DNA of 64,000 nt from Monocercomonoides exilis. Taxonomy: Eukaryota > Preaxostyla > Oxymonadida > Polymastigidae. The position numbers were made by a program, and so were the translations under genes. Under the pieces are notes generated by a model. That model searched no databases. It worked only from the letters and a program-made list of their open reading frames with translations, and was not told where the DNA came from. Positions 44,176 to 56,201 of this stretch are shown here, piece by piece. The first letter of the stretch is position 1. Each line of letters opens with the position of its first letter. Location of the stretch: assembly GCA_001643675.2 (NCBI GenBank), contig LSRY02000008.1, positions 1,862,001 through 1,926,000 of the forward strand. The letters run 5' to 3'.

Positions 44176-45722
44176 AACCCATTAAAAAATGCAATTTTTG
44201 TAATTATTCGAAAAAAAATGAAATATTAAATAATGTTGTTAATTATCAAATGCAATAAGAAATATATTTTTGAAAAAAACGAGCAGAATATAATTCAAAA
44301 AAAGTTATATAAAAATATATTTTTTCGAATAAAATAAAATAGAAATATTTGTGACTGTCTTGTCGGTCGACTTGTCGAGCAGAGAAAAAAAAGTCGGTCT
44401 GTCGCAAAGGCCTATGTGTTTCATTGTATTTGAGTGATAATAAACAATAAAAACTCGAAAAAAAAATACTCCAAAAAAACAAGTGATCAATTAAGATGAT
44501 TTTAATATAATTCCAAATGATCCTTCAAGAAAATATTTAAAAGAATTTTTCATTTTTTCGAAAAAGATGTTTCAGTTCATTCAAAAAGATAAATAAATTG
44601 TTGAATCATTGTACAAAAAAAAATGAAAAATGGTCCGTGAACAACCTCAAATTTCAAAACAAATGTCAAAATGAATTGGATTTTGAGATTAACTCTTGAA
44701 AATGGGTGAGTGTTTTTGAAATCAAAAATGATAATTCTGTTCTCCAATAATAACCAACATTCGATCATTGGGTCAAACAGATTGCAATGAATTGTTCAGT
44801 GGATTGAAATCATCAATTATTGAATCATTGAAAATAACTGAAAGACAACAATCTGAAAACAAATAGAAACTCATCAATAGTTCTGCTTGGTTTCATCTTC
44901 ATGATCTTCAAATTGATTTATCGAAATGAATTCTTATGATAGAAATAGTGTGATGCCACAAAGGAATCACCCAAATCTCAAATCAACAAACGATAATGAA
45001 AACAATGATAAATGATTATTTGAATGAGACTGGATTTTTGACTATCAAATTACTGAATAAATAAACAAGACAAGACAAGACAAGATAAGATAAGAGGTGA
45101 GAAATCAATTCTGAATAAATATATCATCAACATGGACAATAACAGTTTTATCATGTGAAGGGTCAAGAGAATTTTGTTGAAAAAAAGAATCTGCTAATTT
45201 ACGAGAAAATCAAATTTCAAATTATCTTTGATTTTAAGAGAAAAGAAATTGAATATCGAATCCTATTTTGTTTGAAACATTCATTCGACAAACCGAATGT
45301 TATAAGAACATTTTTTAATGAAAATAATTCATTTGTATTTCTTCTGAATAATAAACGGTGAAAAGGCTCATCTGCGAACTTATGAGTGTTTGAATATTGT
45401 GAAAAAAAAAGATTTGTTTGAAGAAATGATATTCTGGCCAAGTGTTACAAACGTTCTGTTGCTATTTAAATAACTATCTTTTTCGAAAATAAATAAAAGC
45501 AAAAGACAAATTTGTTCAAAGTTATGATTTTTTTTATGGAAATATTGAATATAAAATAATAATAAATTTTTATAAATAAATGTATTTTTTAAAAAATATC
45601 AAGTGAAAATGAAACGAATCAATGAAAATTATTCATTTCGATTTGCTGCAAACATTCAATCAATACTTATTTCAAATATTTGGATAAAAACAAAAAAGAA
45701 AAGAACAAAATAGAATTTTCAC

Positions 45723-45909
45723 CATTTGGGACAGAATTCTTACATTTATGAAAAATTCAATGATTTGTTCCAAAATTTTTTGCAATCGTATAATCATAAA
45801 ACTGACATTACTGTGCTCTATTGAATGAGAAATATAAAAAAGTGGAGAAAAATCTTTGAAAGAAATGAGTGGAACAAAATTCATAAAGCAAAAAATTTCG
45901 TCCCATTTG
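45723..45909. mobile_element. Miniature element, copy in the right arm
   Basis: The reverse-complement mirror of the element at 37728-37899, about 175 bp (45729-45903) with flanking CATTTG on both sides. It arose with the arm duplication rather than by a separate insertion. Confidence 0.65.
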
Positions 45910-46373
45910 AAAACATCATCATATCATTCACTTTCATATTCAATAAATAAAATAAAAGCAAAACAATAAATTTGATTCCAAAACGAGTCTTTCAAGAAAA
46001 GTTTATGCGCATTTTGGCCGTTGGCATTTAGCTTTTGAAACTCTCAATTTCTCTTTGAATTAAAAAAAAATTATTTGACAAGTGCTGACAATGCCTTTCA
46101 ATTGAACCAACTGTCTTATTATTTTTTTTCAACAATAAAATCTTGACAAAAATGACAATCCTTTCAACAGCAATGATAAAAATAAAAAGAGGAGGAGAAA
46201 GTGCTTTCGAAGGAAAAGTCGCATTTCTCTTCTTTTTGCATTTCTTCAGCCCCATTCTTCCATTGCTCGTCATATCCCTTGCGTCACGCTCTCTTTTTGT
46301 CTTTTCTAACGTCTCAGATAAGCAATAAGATTCTTCATCTTCAGTCAATTTCCTTTTATAAAATCTTCTGCCT

Positions 46374-47648
46374 TTGCTTAACAACCCTTCATCTTCCTCG
46401 GCTGCCTCGAACACCTCATTTGTCGGATGCTATCGCTCTCAGAATGTTGCAGTCAGCGGGAGTGAGGGGAATCCATCGAAACCAGCGAGACAGCAGATAT
46501 CAGATGATGGGGCGAATTCGTTCACTTGGTGTGTGTGGAATGGCTCAAAAACTACTGGAGAAAATGATGAATATGAAGACAGAGCTTCAAATGGAGGGGC
46601 AATCAATATATACGGTCTTTCATCGGGAACACTTTCTGTAAAACATTGCTCGTTCAACGACTGCTACGCGTATTATGGCGGAGGAGCAATAACAGCATAT
46701 GAAATATGTTCCATTACGGTCGAGAATACTTCGTTCAACGCTTGCACAGCTCAGAACTACGAAGGCGGAGGAATTGACATTTATTCGATTTCGTCATGCG
46801 TCAGGATCAGTGGGTGCGAATTTCAGAAATGCAAAGCAAGTGGTTATGGAGGAGGCCTTTATCTTCAAACTTTTAATGTTTCTGGATCTTCCTGTATTGG
46901 AACAGAAAACGACAAAGGGGAGAGTGCTTGTGTGTTTGAATGTTTATTCACTTCGTGCTCACTTTCAAGCACTAGTGGCGGAGGGATGTGCTGTTTCAAT
47001 GTTCCAGCTGCATTCAAAATGAGGAGCCTCCAGTTTATTTCGTGCAGCGCATTATCATATGGCGGAGGAATGAGATTTGATCCAAACCAACAAATAGCTC
47101 CAAGCAACAACATTTATTGCTATTTCTTCTTCTTCCATGATTGCAGTTGCAGTAATTCCACTCCATATGGCCATGATGTGCATTTTTATGATGGAAACAA
47201 TCTTTTTTCATCGGCTAACCCATTCTACGAATCGTACACAACGAATAGCAATGATACGAGAGTGTACTACCAATATTATAACGGAAACAATTGGGTGTAT
47301 CAGCATACAGAAAAGAAGGATTGGCTGAAGGACAAAACGATTTATGTTGGAGTGAGTGGAGATGACGCAAACAATCTGTGTGGGATGAGTGAGGCAGCAC
47401 CTTGCAAGACAGTGGGGCATGCAGTGGGGTCGAGCATGGCGCAGCTGAGCTCCACAATCACGTTGCTGGGTGGGAGGCATGTGAGCGAAGGGGCGACGAT
47501 CAGTGTTGGGGAAAAGAAGATTTCTGTTGTTGGGAGAGGGAAGACAGTGAGTGTGATTGGGACGAATTCTCTTTCTTCGATTTCAACGACGCTGTTCAGT
47601 GTGTCGAGTGGGCAGTTGGAGTCGAAATATTTTTGCTGGCTGAAATAA
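46374..47648 (+). pseudogene. Truncated Pmp-like copy D (right arm), frame intact
   Basis: A 424-codon frame matching the N-terminal region of the surface-protein genes. It contains FTWCVWNGSKTTG, GGGIDIYSISSCVRISGCEF and CGMSEAAPCKTVGHAVGSS. It starts only at a TTG (46374) shortly after an in-frame TAA at 46359. It lacks the signal peptide, and it ends in unrelated sequence right after SSGQLE (SKYFCWLK then stop). Weak homology extends upstream to about 46200, where the paralog's region between SSAPF and NSPSSS has been largely deleted. It is the unbroken partner of copy C and differs from it by one base insertion near the middle. Probably non-functional alone, but a possible gene-conversion donor. 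Confidence 0.75.
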
Positions 47649-50600
47649 CGGCAAATCCCAGATCTGAAGGAGAGCATCCAATAAAATCATCCGTATTTGC
47701 GCTGGCGCTGCCACAGCCGCCAGAACTGCCGTTGAGATGAAAAAACAAAATTTTGCTGCATCCCTCGTCACCACACTGCACCCCTCCCAATCGCAGTTTT
47801 CATTGCTCCTATCGCATCCCCCGCCGTTTTGGCCCACACAGGAACCCCGATCATCGAAAAATTCTTCTGTTGCAAAACATCCCCAGCTGCGCCCTGCTGA
47901 GAAATAAAATACGGAAAAAAAGACACAAAAAAGGTGCAACACATCAACAGCTCCCTCGAGAGGCAAACAAAATGGCACACCTCCACCACCCTGGCTGAAA
48001 AGATAACATTCTGAAAAGAAACAACGCCACCCACCGACACCAAGCTGCCCCACAAGCCCACTCATACCGCCAACTCACAACACATTTCCAGCACAGCACA
48101 TAGAAAGAGGCATCGCAAACATGCTCCATGCACAGGCACAGCCATCTGGCCGATAAATCGCTGCCCCATTTCCCAGTCAGCCCAGAGGCTCATCACCAGT
48201 ACCACCTCAAGGATCGAGTTGCACCCCTCAGAGGGTGCCATGCGCCGTGTCCACTCCAAGTTGCAAAACTTCTCTCAACACGCTTTCCGCTTTTTCTGTT
48301 TTCATTTGATCTGATTGCATAAACCAATTCCTTATTCTATTTGAGAAAAAATATTTTTTTTTTGTAATTGTAAATATATTTTTATTATTATTTATAAAAA
48401 AGAAAAATGCCATTCCCCCTGGTTTCTGTGTGTCCAGACTCCTCCAAATCCAATTTCTCAGCCATTTCTAAAGAATTCATTTGCGCTGGCTCCTTTCCAA
48501 AGACAATCATGTGTGTTGATTCCCTTATATTTTTTCACACAAGGGAATGCCACACAAACAGACAGATAAAAATATGTTTTGAGTGGAACTGAGCGAAAAA
48601 GAAATCAACGATGTGAATGAGAACAAAACAGAGAATAAAGTGTTTGAAATCCCTCTGAAAAATTACAATATTTTTTTTTGTGAATTTTCAAGGATATTTC
48701 CAATCCCTTCATGCTTATCACAATTCAAATGCAATCCTATCCTTCATCTTCCTTCTCTTGTTCCAACAAGCTCCACACCCTCCATATGTTCTCCATCTCC
48801 CTCTTCTTTCCTCTCCCTTCCAAAAACACAACTGCCCCTCAACCCCTCTCAACAAACACATCTGCTCCATCAGCCATATGCCCATCCAGCATCCTTTCCT
48901 CCGCTTCATCCTCACCCCCCTCCAACAACTGCCTGCCACTCACCATCCTCTCCCATTTCTTCTGTCTGCTTTCCCCAACTTTTCTGCTCCAAAACACACA
49001 GCATCCATCACAACCATCAACATTGCCAACAACCTTGCTGAGCGTGGAATCATCACACCCACAAACACTCCTCACCCCATTTCATTTGCCCAGCCACAAC
49101 ATCTTTCTCTTCACATTTCTTCTTCCTTCTTCCTCCTTCCTTTCCTTTCCATTCCATCTCAATCCCCTGCCTCTCTCTGCTTTTCTTCTTTCATTCTCCC
49201 TTTAAAAGACCCCTCCAAGCAGACTGCCAACTGCCCCTTCCATCACCTTCCTCTTCCTCTTCCTCTTCCTCATTGCAAAGCAGACACATCTCTATCACTC
49301 CCAACAACATCATTCCCTCTTTTTGCTCATTCACAGACACACATTCCCCAAAAAACACAAATATCAAAAGGGAATGCCAAAGGCAACACAACCTTCTCCA
49401 CACACATTTCCCAAGGTTATCAATGATGAGCAGCCACACCACAAGACAAACAACAACTCATATAAAAAAATGATTAATAAATCAACTGACCCTTCTTTCT
49501 CCTCCCCTCACAAACTGAGTTTCATCCGCCATTCCTCCTTGCTCTTTCACCTTCATTTCCCTCTGCTCCCTTCTCCCAACTCGTTCTGGACGAGACATCT
49601 CATTCCTCCATCCCCTCAAAACTCTCCTGTTTTCCCATTCTCCACAAATGCATCCTTCCCGTTTTGCCAGATGTCTTTTTGTCGAATAAAACAAACTGCA
49701 AGAACTGGTTCCACCATTTCTATCAGGAAAAGTGTCTCACCATATCCTCAAATATATTCAAAACCATCTCTCATTCCAAATGGAACATAATTGCATTAAG
49801 ACTTATGAGAAGGCTAAAGAATGTGTATCCTGCTCAAAATCCACTCAGGCACACCAACTGTCAATTCGATCCTTGTTCAGTTCAAAGAACTTCTTTGACA
49901 ATCCCTCTCAAAAAAAAATCCATCCTGTCTTTCCTTCTGCTTCATGCAAGGCTTCATTCACAAACAGATTCTTAATAATTCCTCTTCTCATTTCTCGCCT
50001 TTTGCATTCTCTCTTCTTTCCATACCTTTCCATGGACTCACAACCCTGATGATCGCCAAAGTGCTCACGTGATTGGCCTTGATGACTCCAATTCAAAAAC
50101 CAAGAGCTTTGTGATATTTCCTTTCATTAACAAAAAGGAATGATAAAAAACAATCCTGCTCATTCTCATTGATATATTTTCTTGGGATCAGATGGGCTCT
50201 TCCCAACAATGTTGATGAAGATAACAAATAGAAACAGAAGAAGAAGATGATGATAGAATGGCAGAAAAAGAGAGATATCAGGTGAAGACAAATGCCTTTC
50301 AAACACAAGAGAATCATCTTGTTTTGTCTCTTTGGGATGTTGAGGGATGTTGATCCAATTTCCCAGATCGAGTATTGGCGAATACGAAGAAGAAGAAAAA
50401 AACGTTTGAAAACATGGAAAGCGAAGATGATGCACAAGTGAAAAAGCGAATTTTGATAAATGAAAATAATCCATTTGTATGTGCTTTGAACTTCACAATA
50501 ATATTGAAAGATGACACCAATATGAGAAGAATAAAGCACATGATCAAAAGTGCAACAATTTTGTGACATGACCAAAACAAGATTTGGCATTGTTATTCTT

Positions 50601-50819
50601 TTTCTTTCACTTTTCAACAAAATATAATTTATTCAAGTGATTAACAAGTCATACAGCAATCCAGGTGCTGAATGATGAACGAATGCATTGTCGATGTTTT
50701 CTCCCTCTAATTATCTCATGCTCATCACGAGCACCAGACAGCGGCCATATAGTTAGAAATCAATTTCTTTTCTGCTCATTTGGCATATTAACAACAAGAA
50801 TTGGCAAGGTTGTTGAGTT

Positions 50820-52680
50820 GCAAAATTGACTATTCAGATTTCCCCTTTTTCTTGTCCAACCATCCAGTCGTGCAAACAACTCCAATTTCATATCCATTCA
50901 GATGCACATTCAAACTGCGATCATAATTTTCTAACTTGTGAGATTGGTTCTTTTTCACTTCCGCTTGCTTCTTCTTCATCTCTTTCTTTCTGTTTCCATC
51001 TCTTTTCTCTCCACGAACATTTCAAGCCCATTCACACTCCACGAGTGAATTTCCTCGCACATTCATCACCGCCGTTGAACACACCACATGCTCCACATTC
51101 TATCATGCACTCCACAAAGCAGCTCCTTTGTACGTCACTTCTCTTTTCATTCAATCCACAAAACTTCATCATCATATCGCAAGCTCTTCAAAAGCCAACA
51201 ACAATTTCATCCACCAGAATCATCAGGAAATGGATAGAAATTCAATCACAACCGCAAGAAACTTCCACATTTCTGTTTCTTTTTTTGGACCGAACCAACA
51301 AACATTAACCCCATTTTCTTAAACAAAAAATCAAAAACAAAATATAAGCAAGCCCAACTCCAAATCATTTCAATCATTCACAACACCAGAAGAATCTTTT
51401 AAGAAAAGATGAGTTGTTTTTTCTCACTTTCCTCTCTGCTCATCAATTTCGAGCTCCTTTGTTGAGTCTGCCCAAAACAAGCCATCTCTCATCATCTGTC
51501 CTATCAAAACACACTCTTCCACACAACCATGAAGAACAACGCTCCTCCCCTTGCCAATCCACCAGACTTCTTTTCTCCTTTTCCGATCCATTATGGTGGA
51601 GATGACAAAGAAGGAGAAGCAAAACGGAGTGATGATAAAACACCTGATCATTTCTTGTCCAAACTGATGTTTCTGTTCCGATGCCTCAGATGCCAGATTC
51701 CCCAACAGCCATGCAAGGAAACCATCTTCATTCACACAAGAAAGACCGATTCGATTCCAAAGATGCCTCTTTCATGTGATTGAAGAAGGCAGAAATGATA
51801 TTCTTTAATAAAACGGAAGAAAATAATATAATTCAACAGAAACATTCATCCAGAACATCCATCAGTTCCTCTCAGACCACTTCCACAGAAGTTCAACATC
51901 AAAGAATTGGAAAGGTCTCCATCAAACAGAGCATAAACAAACAATTCTGGATTCAATTTTGAGGAATGCATTGCTCGAACAACTTCTTCATAAAAACATG
52001 TTCACCCAATTCTTTTTTGTGTGTCGATATTCTAATCACAACAATCATTAACTACAGTATAAAAATAAAAATAATAATAAAAATAAAAATAAAAATAAAA
52101 ATAAAACAAGCAAACAATATGGATAGAAATAATAAATGGTGAATTAAAAATTAAAGTTGATGAAGTGAAATGCAATGAGATGAAATAGTGAGTTTGTTTT
52201 ATAATACTTATAAAATGAATGCATATATAATGTATTTCATTCAAAAGCAATTTCATTACATATATATTACAGTTAAAAAAAAAAAGAAAAAAAAAATGAA
52301 ATGCTACATAGTGATGAAAGAGATGGCTTTTTCAAAACATTGGATAAAGCTTGGCACCCACTGTCTTGTGTTCAATAAAACATAGTGAAAATATATAGAA
52401 TGAAAATGAAAATGATTAAAATGAGGAATCAAATTGGCATAGTTATTTCAACTCTTCTCTTTCAGAACATGCAGCAAAAAGTTTGATTGGGAGGGTCTTT
52501 CATTTCACAATTGAACAGATTTTCAAGGAGTAATACAATTCCATCAGTGCTTTTGCCAGTCGAAAGTTCTTTCATATTATTGTTCTTTCTGATTTCAGGG
52601 TTTCATTCTCCCCTCCCTCACATCCTCCTTCGTTTTCTGAAGCAACCACAACCATATTATCTGCCATATTCAATGCTGCA
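50820..52680. other. Region with decayed coding sequence and AT-rich DNA
   Basis: 50830-51780 has the pyrimidine-rich plus strand and purine-rich minus strand seen over surface-protein genes. On the minus strand, protein-like strings (REVTYKGAALWSA, VRGNSLVECEWA) alternate with stops, so it looks like a decayed relative. 52060-52110 is an ATAAAA-type microsatellite. 52480-52680 lies just downstream of the split gene's stop and contains out-of-frame strings loosely like a kinase C-lobe (GIVLLLENLFNCEMKDPP). Confidence 0.4.
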
Positions 52681-55255
52681 CTATCCCGCATCGAGCAACC
52701 CCATTTCAACAATATCCCAAACAATTTCTGATTTATCTTTTCTTTTCTGATTTCTCTTTTTCTTTTTCTTCCTCCTCTTTTGCTTCTCTTCACCTTTCGA
52801 ACTTTCCTCACCATTCAAACATCCATCAACATCTGTCAATTTCCCCTCCTCTTCAAACCCTTCGCACTCTTTCATCATTTCTTCTCCTTCAGCTTCTTTA
52901 GAAACCCTCCTTCTTTTTTCTGGAGCTCCTCCAATTTCCTTCATCACACTTTCCTCCTCTTCTCTTTCTTCTTCCATCATCCTCTTCATCCCTTGCTCTT
53001 CTGAATCCTCTCCAATCATCGAAAAATGGCTGTGTGGTGCTGAACATATCCCAATATAATATTCTGTCGGCTTTCCAGTTCTTCCATCATCTGCAGCTGC
53101 AACCCCACCCAACTCCTCCAATCCAATCTCACATCCTTCCCTCTCATCCCCAAATTCATCAGTCTCTTCCTCTTGCCTTCGTTTCTTCCCCTTCCTTCTC
53201 TTCCCCTTTTTCATTTTTCCATCTCTTTTTCGCACATTCTCATCTTCCTTTCTTCTTGCTCCAGTCTCCGTTCCTTCTTCCTCTCCACCACCAAGAAGCG
53301 AAGCAACTGTTTGTATTTCAACATAATTCACTGGCACCACCTCGATCACTCCCTCGCAATCAAATGAATTTTCAACCATTTCTTTGTTCTCACACACCTC
53401 CAGCTCTTCGCCTTTCTCTGATTGCACTCCCATCACATTTCCCGTTTCTCCTGTCAATAATGTTCGCATCTCTTCTTCCTCCTCTTCCTCCTCAACTCTT
53501 TCTGCAACATCTTCTTTTCTCCATTCCCCTCTCCCAATATTCTTTGATTCTTCAATATCTCCATCTTCAACTCTCCATCCATCTCTGTTCCGCTTCTTTC
53601 TCTGTTGCACAACAACCACAACAATCACAAATAACAGAATTGCAACTATTACAATACACCCAATAAACGCAAACAAACTCCATTCCATTTTTTCCTCTCC
53701 TTTTGAAATAATTTCATCTCCTTTTGGTTCAGTCTCACTTTTGTTCTTCAGAATAAATGGCTGTGTCGATGAAGGAGATTCTGCATTCCCAAACAAAATA
53801 AACACACTCACCTCAACATCATTTCCACAACTGCTGATGAGATCTTTTGCAATACTTCCTTCAACTTTTCTTTCTGATAAGAATCCATTTGAAACAAAAT
53901 CATGTTGTTCAATCTTTTTCTCTTCACCTTTGCTCTTCACAACTGAGAACGACAGATTGCACGGAACAAGAAGCATTCCTTTGAATGTCAGCTTCATTCT
54001 GTTTGCTTCTTCTTTTGCTTCCACACTTTCCAACACAGGAATGAAGAATGATGAATCCCTTTCTGAAGCAATCCCTTCAAACTTGCACCCTTCATTCAAC
54101 ATCCAAAGTGATGAATTTGGCAAAACTCCATCTCCTCCTTTCAAACTCATCACATTCAATGTTCCTGAATCTGAACAGATGATATTTCTTCTCAACAATG
54201 GATATCCTTCAATTGATGGGTTGTTATTCAAAAATTCTCCTTTCTCAATATTCACATTCCCTCCGCTCACCCACAATCCTCCTGCCTTGCTGGCTCTGAT
54301 TGTTGTTTCCCTCATCACCACATTGCTGTTTTCAATGTCAACCAATGACCCATTCCATTTGCATAATTCATCTTTTCCCTTGTTTCCTTCGTTCACTGTC
54401 TCTGCTTCTTTCTCCTCTTTCTCTCCATCAAACGCACATGCCTCAACCTTCACTTCCTTGGATCGTCTTATCTGCATCATGCTTCCCTTCTCCACCGAAT
54501 TCGCACATTTTCCAAACGAGCAGTTCAATGCGCTCGCTTCTTGCTCAGCATCTTCCACCGCAACAACACAGCTTTTTGATGCTACAGTCACATTCTCAAT
54601 GACCATCACTTTCATCACCACCTTCGCTTTCCCTCCAACACTCACAACATCTCCTTCACATTTGATGTTCAAAATGCTTGTTTCAAGCAGTGTCACATTC
54701 GATTTTTCATTGAAGGAAAGCAATGCTGTTGTTGAGTGCAAATCACTGAATGCTGTTTCCGATATCCTCAGCTCTCCGCTTTCCACGCCCACAACCGAAC
54801 TGTTCAGCTTCATATCAACCGTTGTTGCTGATGAGTAGAACTCGCATTTTTGGATCTCCATAGACCCGTTCTTCACTTTCATGATGTAGCTGTGAGAAGC
54901 CTCAAACGTATCTTCAAACTCGAATGAGCACCTCTCAACTGCGCTTTCATTTATAAACTCCATGATGCAATCCTTCTCTGCTGATTTCGCTATATCCGAT
55001 TTCAGCTTCACAATCGCCTGAGACTTTTTGTATGAGTTCACATTCAGATCTCCAATCGCACATTCCTTTGTCACAGTCCCTTCTCCGTCAATCAGAATCG
55101 CATTCATCACTCCTTGCTCAATGTGTTCAATCGCTTCGTTGATGCTGCTGCATGGATTGCTCTGAGCTCCGCATCGTCTGCCATCCTCCCCCAACCCATT
55201 CAAAAACACTTGAAGGCCTTTGAAGAATGTGATCCGAGGAATAACATCCATGTCA
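52681..55255 (-). pseudogene. C-terminal part of the surface-protein gene split by the DIRS element
   Basis: A minus-strand frame continues the ectodomain of the gene at 59959-64000. It contains the repeat motif CGAQSNPCSSINEAI, further beta-helix repeats and a transmembrane helix (FAFIGCIVIVAILLFVIVVV, about 53610-53690) followed by QQRKKR. A long Glu/Lys-rich cytoplasmic tail ends at the stop 52681-52683. The juxtamembrane layout matches the 4,299-aa protein, but a kinase C-lobe is not recognisable in the tail. The frame now begins with an ATG at 55290 that lies inside the DIRS left terminus and adds about 11 foreign residues. It therefore has no signal peptide of its own. Before insertion it was joined in frame to the upstream half. 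Confidence 0.85.
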
Positions 55256-55356
55256 TCAAAGCGCAAGCACTTTGATTTAAAAGAAAACATTCTCTCACTT
55301 CCTTCTCTTCTATTTACGAGAGATCATCACTTAAGGGTCAGTCACGATCACTGATC
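55256..55356 (+). repeat. DIRS left inverted terminal repeat
   Basis: Starts TCAAAGCGCAAGCACTTTGA, a 38-nt left-specific extension, followed by the block shared with the right end (CTCACTTCCTTCTCTTCTAT and onward through AAGGGTCAGTCAC and ACTGATC). On the opposite strand it supplies an ATG in frame with the disrupted host gene. Confidence 0.88.
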
Positions 55357-55361
55357 TAAAA

Positions 55362-56201
55362 ATGATGATCCCTAACAATCCTCTGGGAACAGGACTTGCG
55401 GCCGAACCGAGCGCAGCTGCGCTGCCTGGTGGTCCAACAAGCGGGTTTCCGACATTTCCCGGACCCTTTTCCGCTTCCCAACCTTCTTCTATTTCATCCT
55501 CACTCTCCCCACCTTCTACCACCCTTGGCGAAGAAAAAGAAGAAGAAATTACACTGGAAAATTCGTTTCTTAAAATATTTGGTAGAGCACCGGAATTATC
55601 GTTATATGATCTTCCATTACCGGAACAGGAGATAAATGACTTGGTTGCTTCGTTGAAGACAGAAGACTTATCCCCTTTCCTCCCTAATGCGCCTCCACCT
55701 TTTGTAAGGACTACCAGTCCGTACAAAGACGCCTTAGATCAAGCAGGAGAAAGATGTGAGACGTTTCTTTACCCCGCAATGAAACTTATTTTATTTGCCC
55801 ATACGAAAACAAAAGATGATGAAGCTCAGAGTGCCGTAGCGCAAGCATGTTTACTGCTTGCACAAGCCTTGAAAGAAGCCAGAAACGCTCGCATCCAAGC
55901 GAGATTTGGATTTACCGAAGCAGCGAGAATGAAAGAGGATTCAGCATCACCGCTCCTAACGAAAAGGCAAAGTGATTTATTGGAAGAGGTCAGGAAAACC
56001 TCACAATCAACAGCGAAAAGATGGACTTCGTTCTCATTTAATTCCAAATCCTTTGGCAAAAGCAGATATGGAAAACATGAAAGCTACCAACGCCCTCGGT
56101 TTTTTCGTTCGGGTCCCCGGTCGTGGGCAGGGAGAAAAACCTCAAATACATACCGCAGAAGTCCTTCTCAAACGCGATCCAGGGGAACGGGAACCAACTA
56201 A
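55362..56201 (+). CDS. DIRS ORF1, Gag-like protein (279 aa)
   Basis: Starts at the tandem ATGs just inside the left terminal repeat. The product has a Pro/Ser-rich N terminus, a helical middle region (YKDALDQAGERCETFLYPAMK and the following segment), and an Arg/Ser/Gly-rich basic C terminus (FRSGPRSWAGRKTSNTYRRS). That is consistent with a nucleic-acid-binding Gag, though no zinc knuckle is seen. The end overlaps the reverse-transcriptase frame by about 120 bases in the -1 register. A TTTTTT run sits in the overlap at about 56100-56105. First-ORF position and composition support the Gag role; sequence similarity could not be tested. Confidence 0.7.
   Translation: MMIPNNPLGTGLAAEPSAAALPGGPTSGFPTFPGPFSASQPSSISSSLSPPSTTLGEEKEEEITLENSFLKIFGRAPELSLYDLPLPEQEINDLVASLKTEDLSPFLPNAPPPFVRTTSPYKDALDQAGERCETFLYPAMKLILFAHTKTKDDEAQSAVAQACLLLAQALKEARNARIQARFGFTEAARMKEDSASPLLTKRQSDLLEEVRKTSQSTAKRWTSFSFNSKSFGKSRYGKHESYQRPRFFRSGPRSWAGRKTSNTYRRSPSQTRSRGTGTN

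Larger units (their letters stand above)
39267..44422. mobile_element. hAT-like DNA transposon (5.14 kb) at the centre of the inverted repeat
   Basis: The element spans 39275-44414. Both ends carry the perfect 15-bp inverted repeat TAGGCCTTTGCGACA, and an exact 8-bp direct repeat, TGTGTTTC, flanks it (39267-39274 and 44415-44422). An 8-bp target duplication with short TA-G-initial inverted repeats is the hallmark of the hAT superfamily. Subterminal TCGGTCG-type motifs occur at both ends (39311-39318; 44362-44397) and as a small array at 44110-44160. No intact transposase is visible. The interior holds a decayed kinase-like gene fragment, a nested TA-flanked element, a poly-T run (39328-39355) and AT-rich DNA, so this copy is non-autonomous or decayed. 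Confidence 0.75.
32821..50819. repeat. 18-kb inverted repeat with ~6.1-kb arms
   Basis: The left arm (32821 to about 38938) is repeated as the reverse complement in the right arm (about 44703-50819), centred near 41815. Identity is near complete in the inner 3.5 kb (about 35.4-38.9 kb with 44.7-48.2 kb). It falls to roughly 95% around 33-34 kb and lower still in the outermost few hundred bases, judged by eye. Inside the inner borders similarity collapses before the central hAT-like element at 39275-44414. Each arm carries a truncated surface-protein copy, decayed coding sequence and a copy of the 172-bp miniature element. A segmental inverted duplication with later gene conversion is the simplest reading. 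Misassembly of a hairpin is less likely because the arms have diverged. Confidence 0.85.

Noticed and set aside
53384-54838. 484-codon plus-strand frame opposite the split surface-protein gene
   Set aside because: Low-complexity Ser/Phe/Thr composition, antisense of a frame with a clear membrane helix and repeat motifs.
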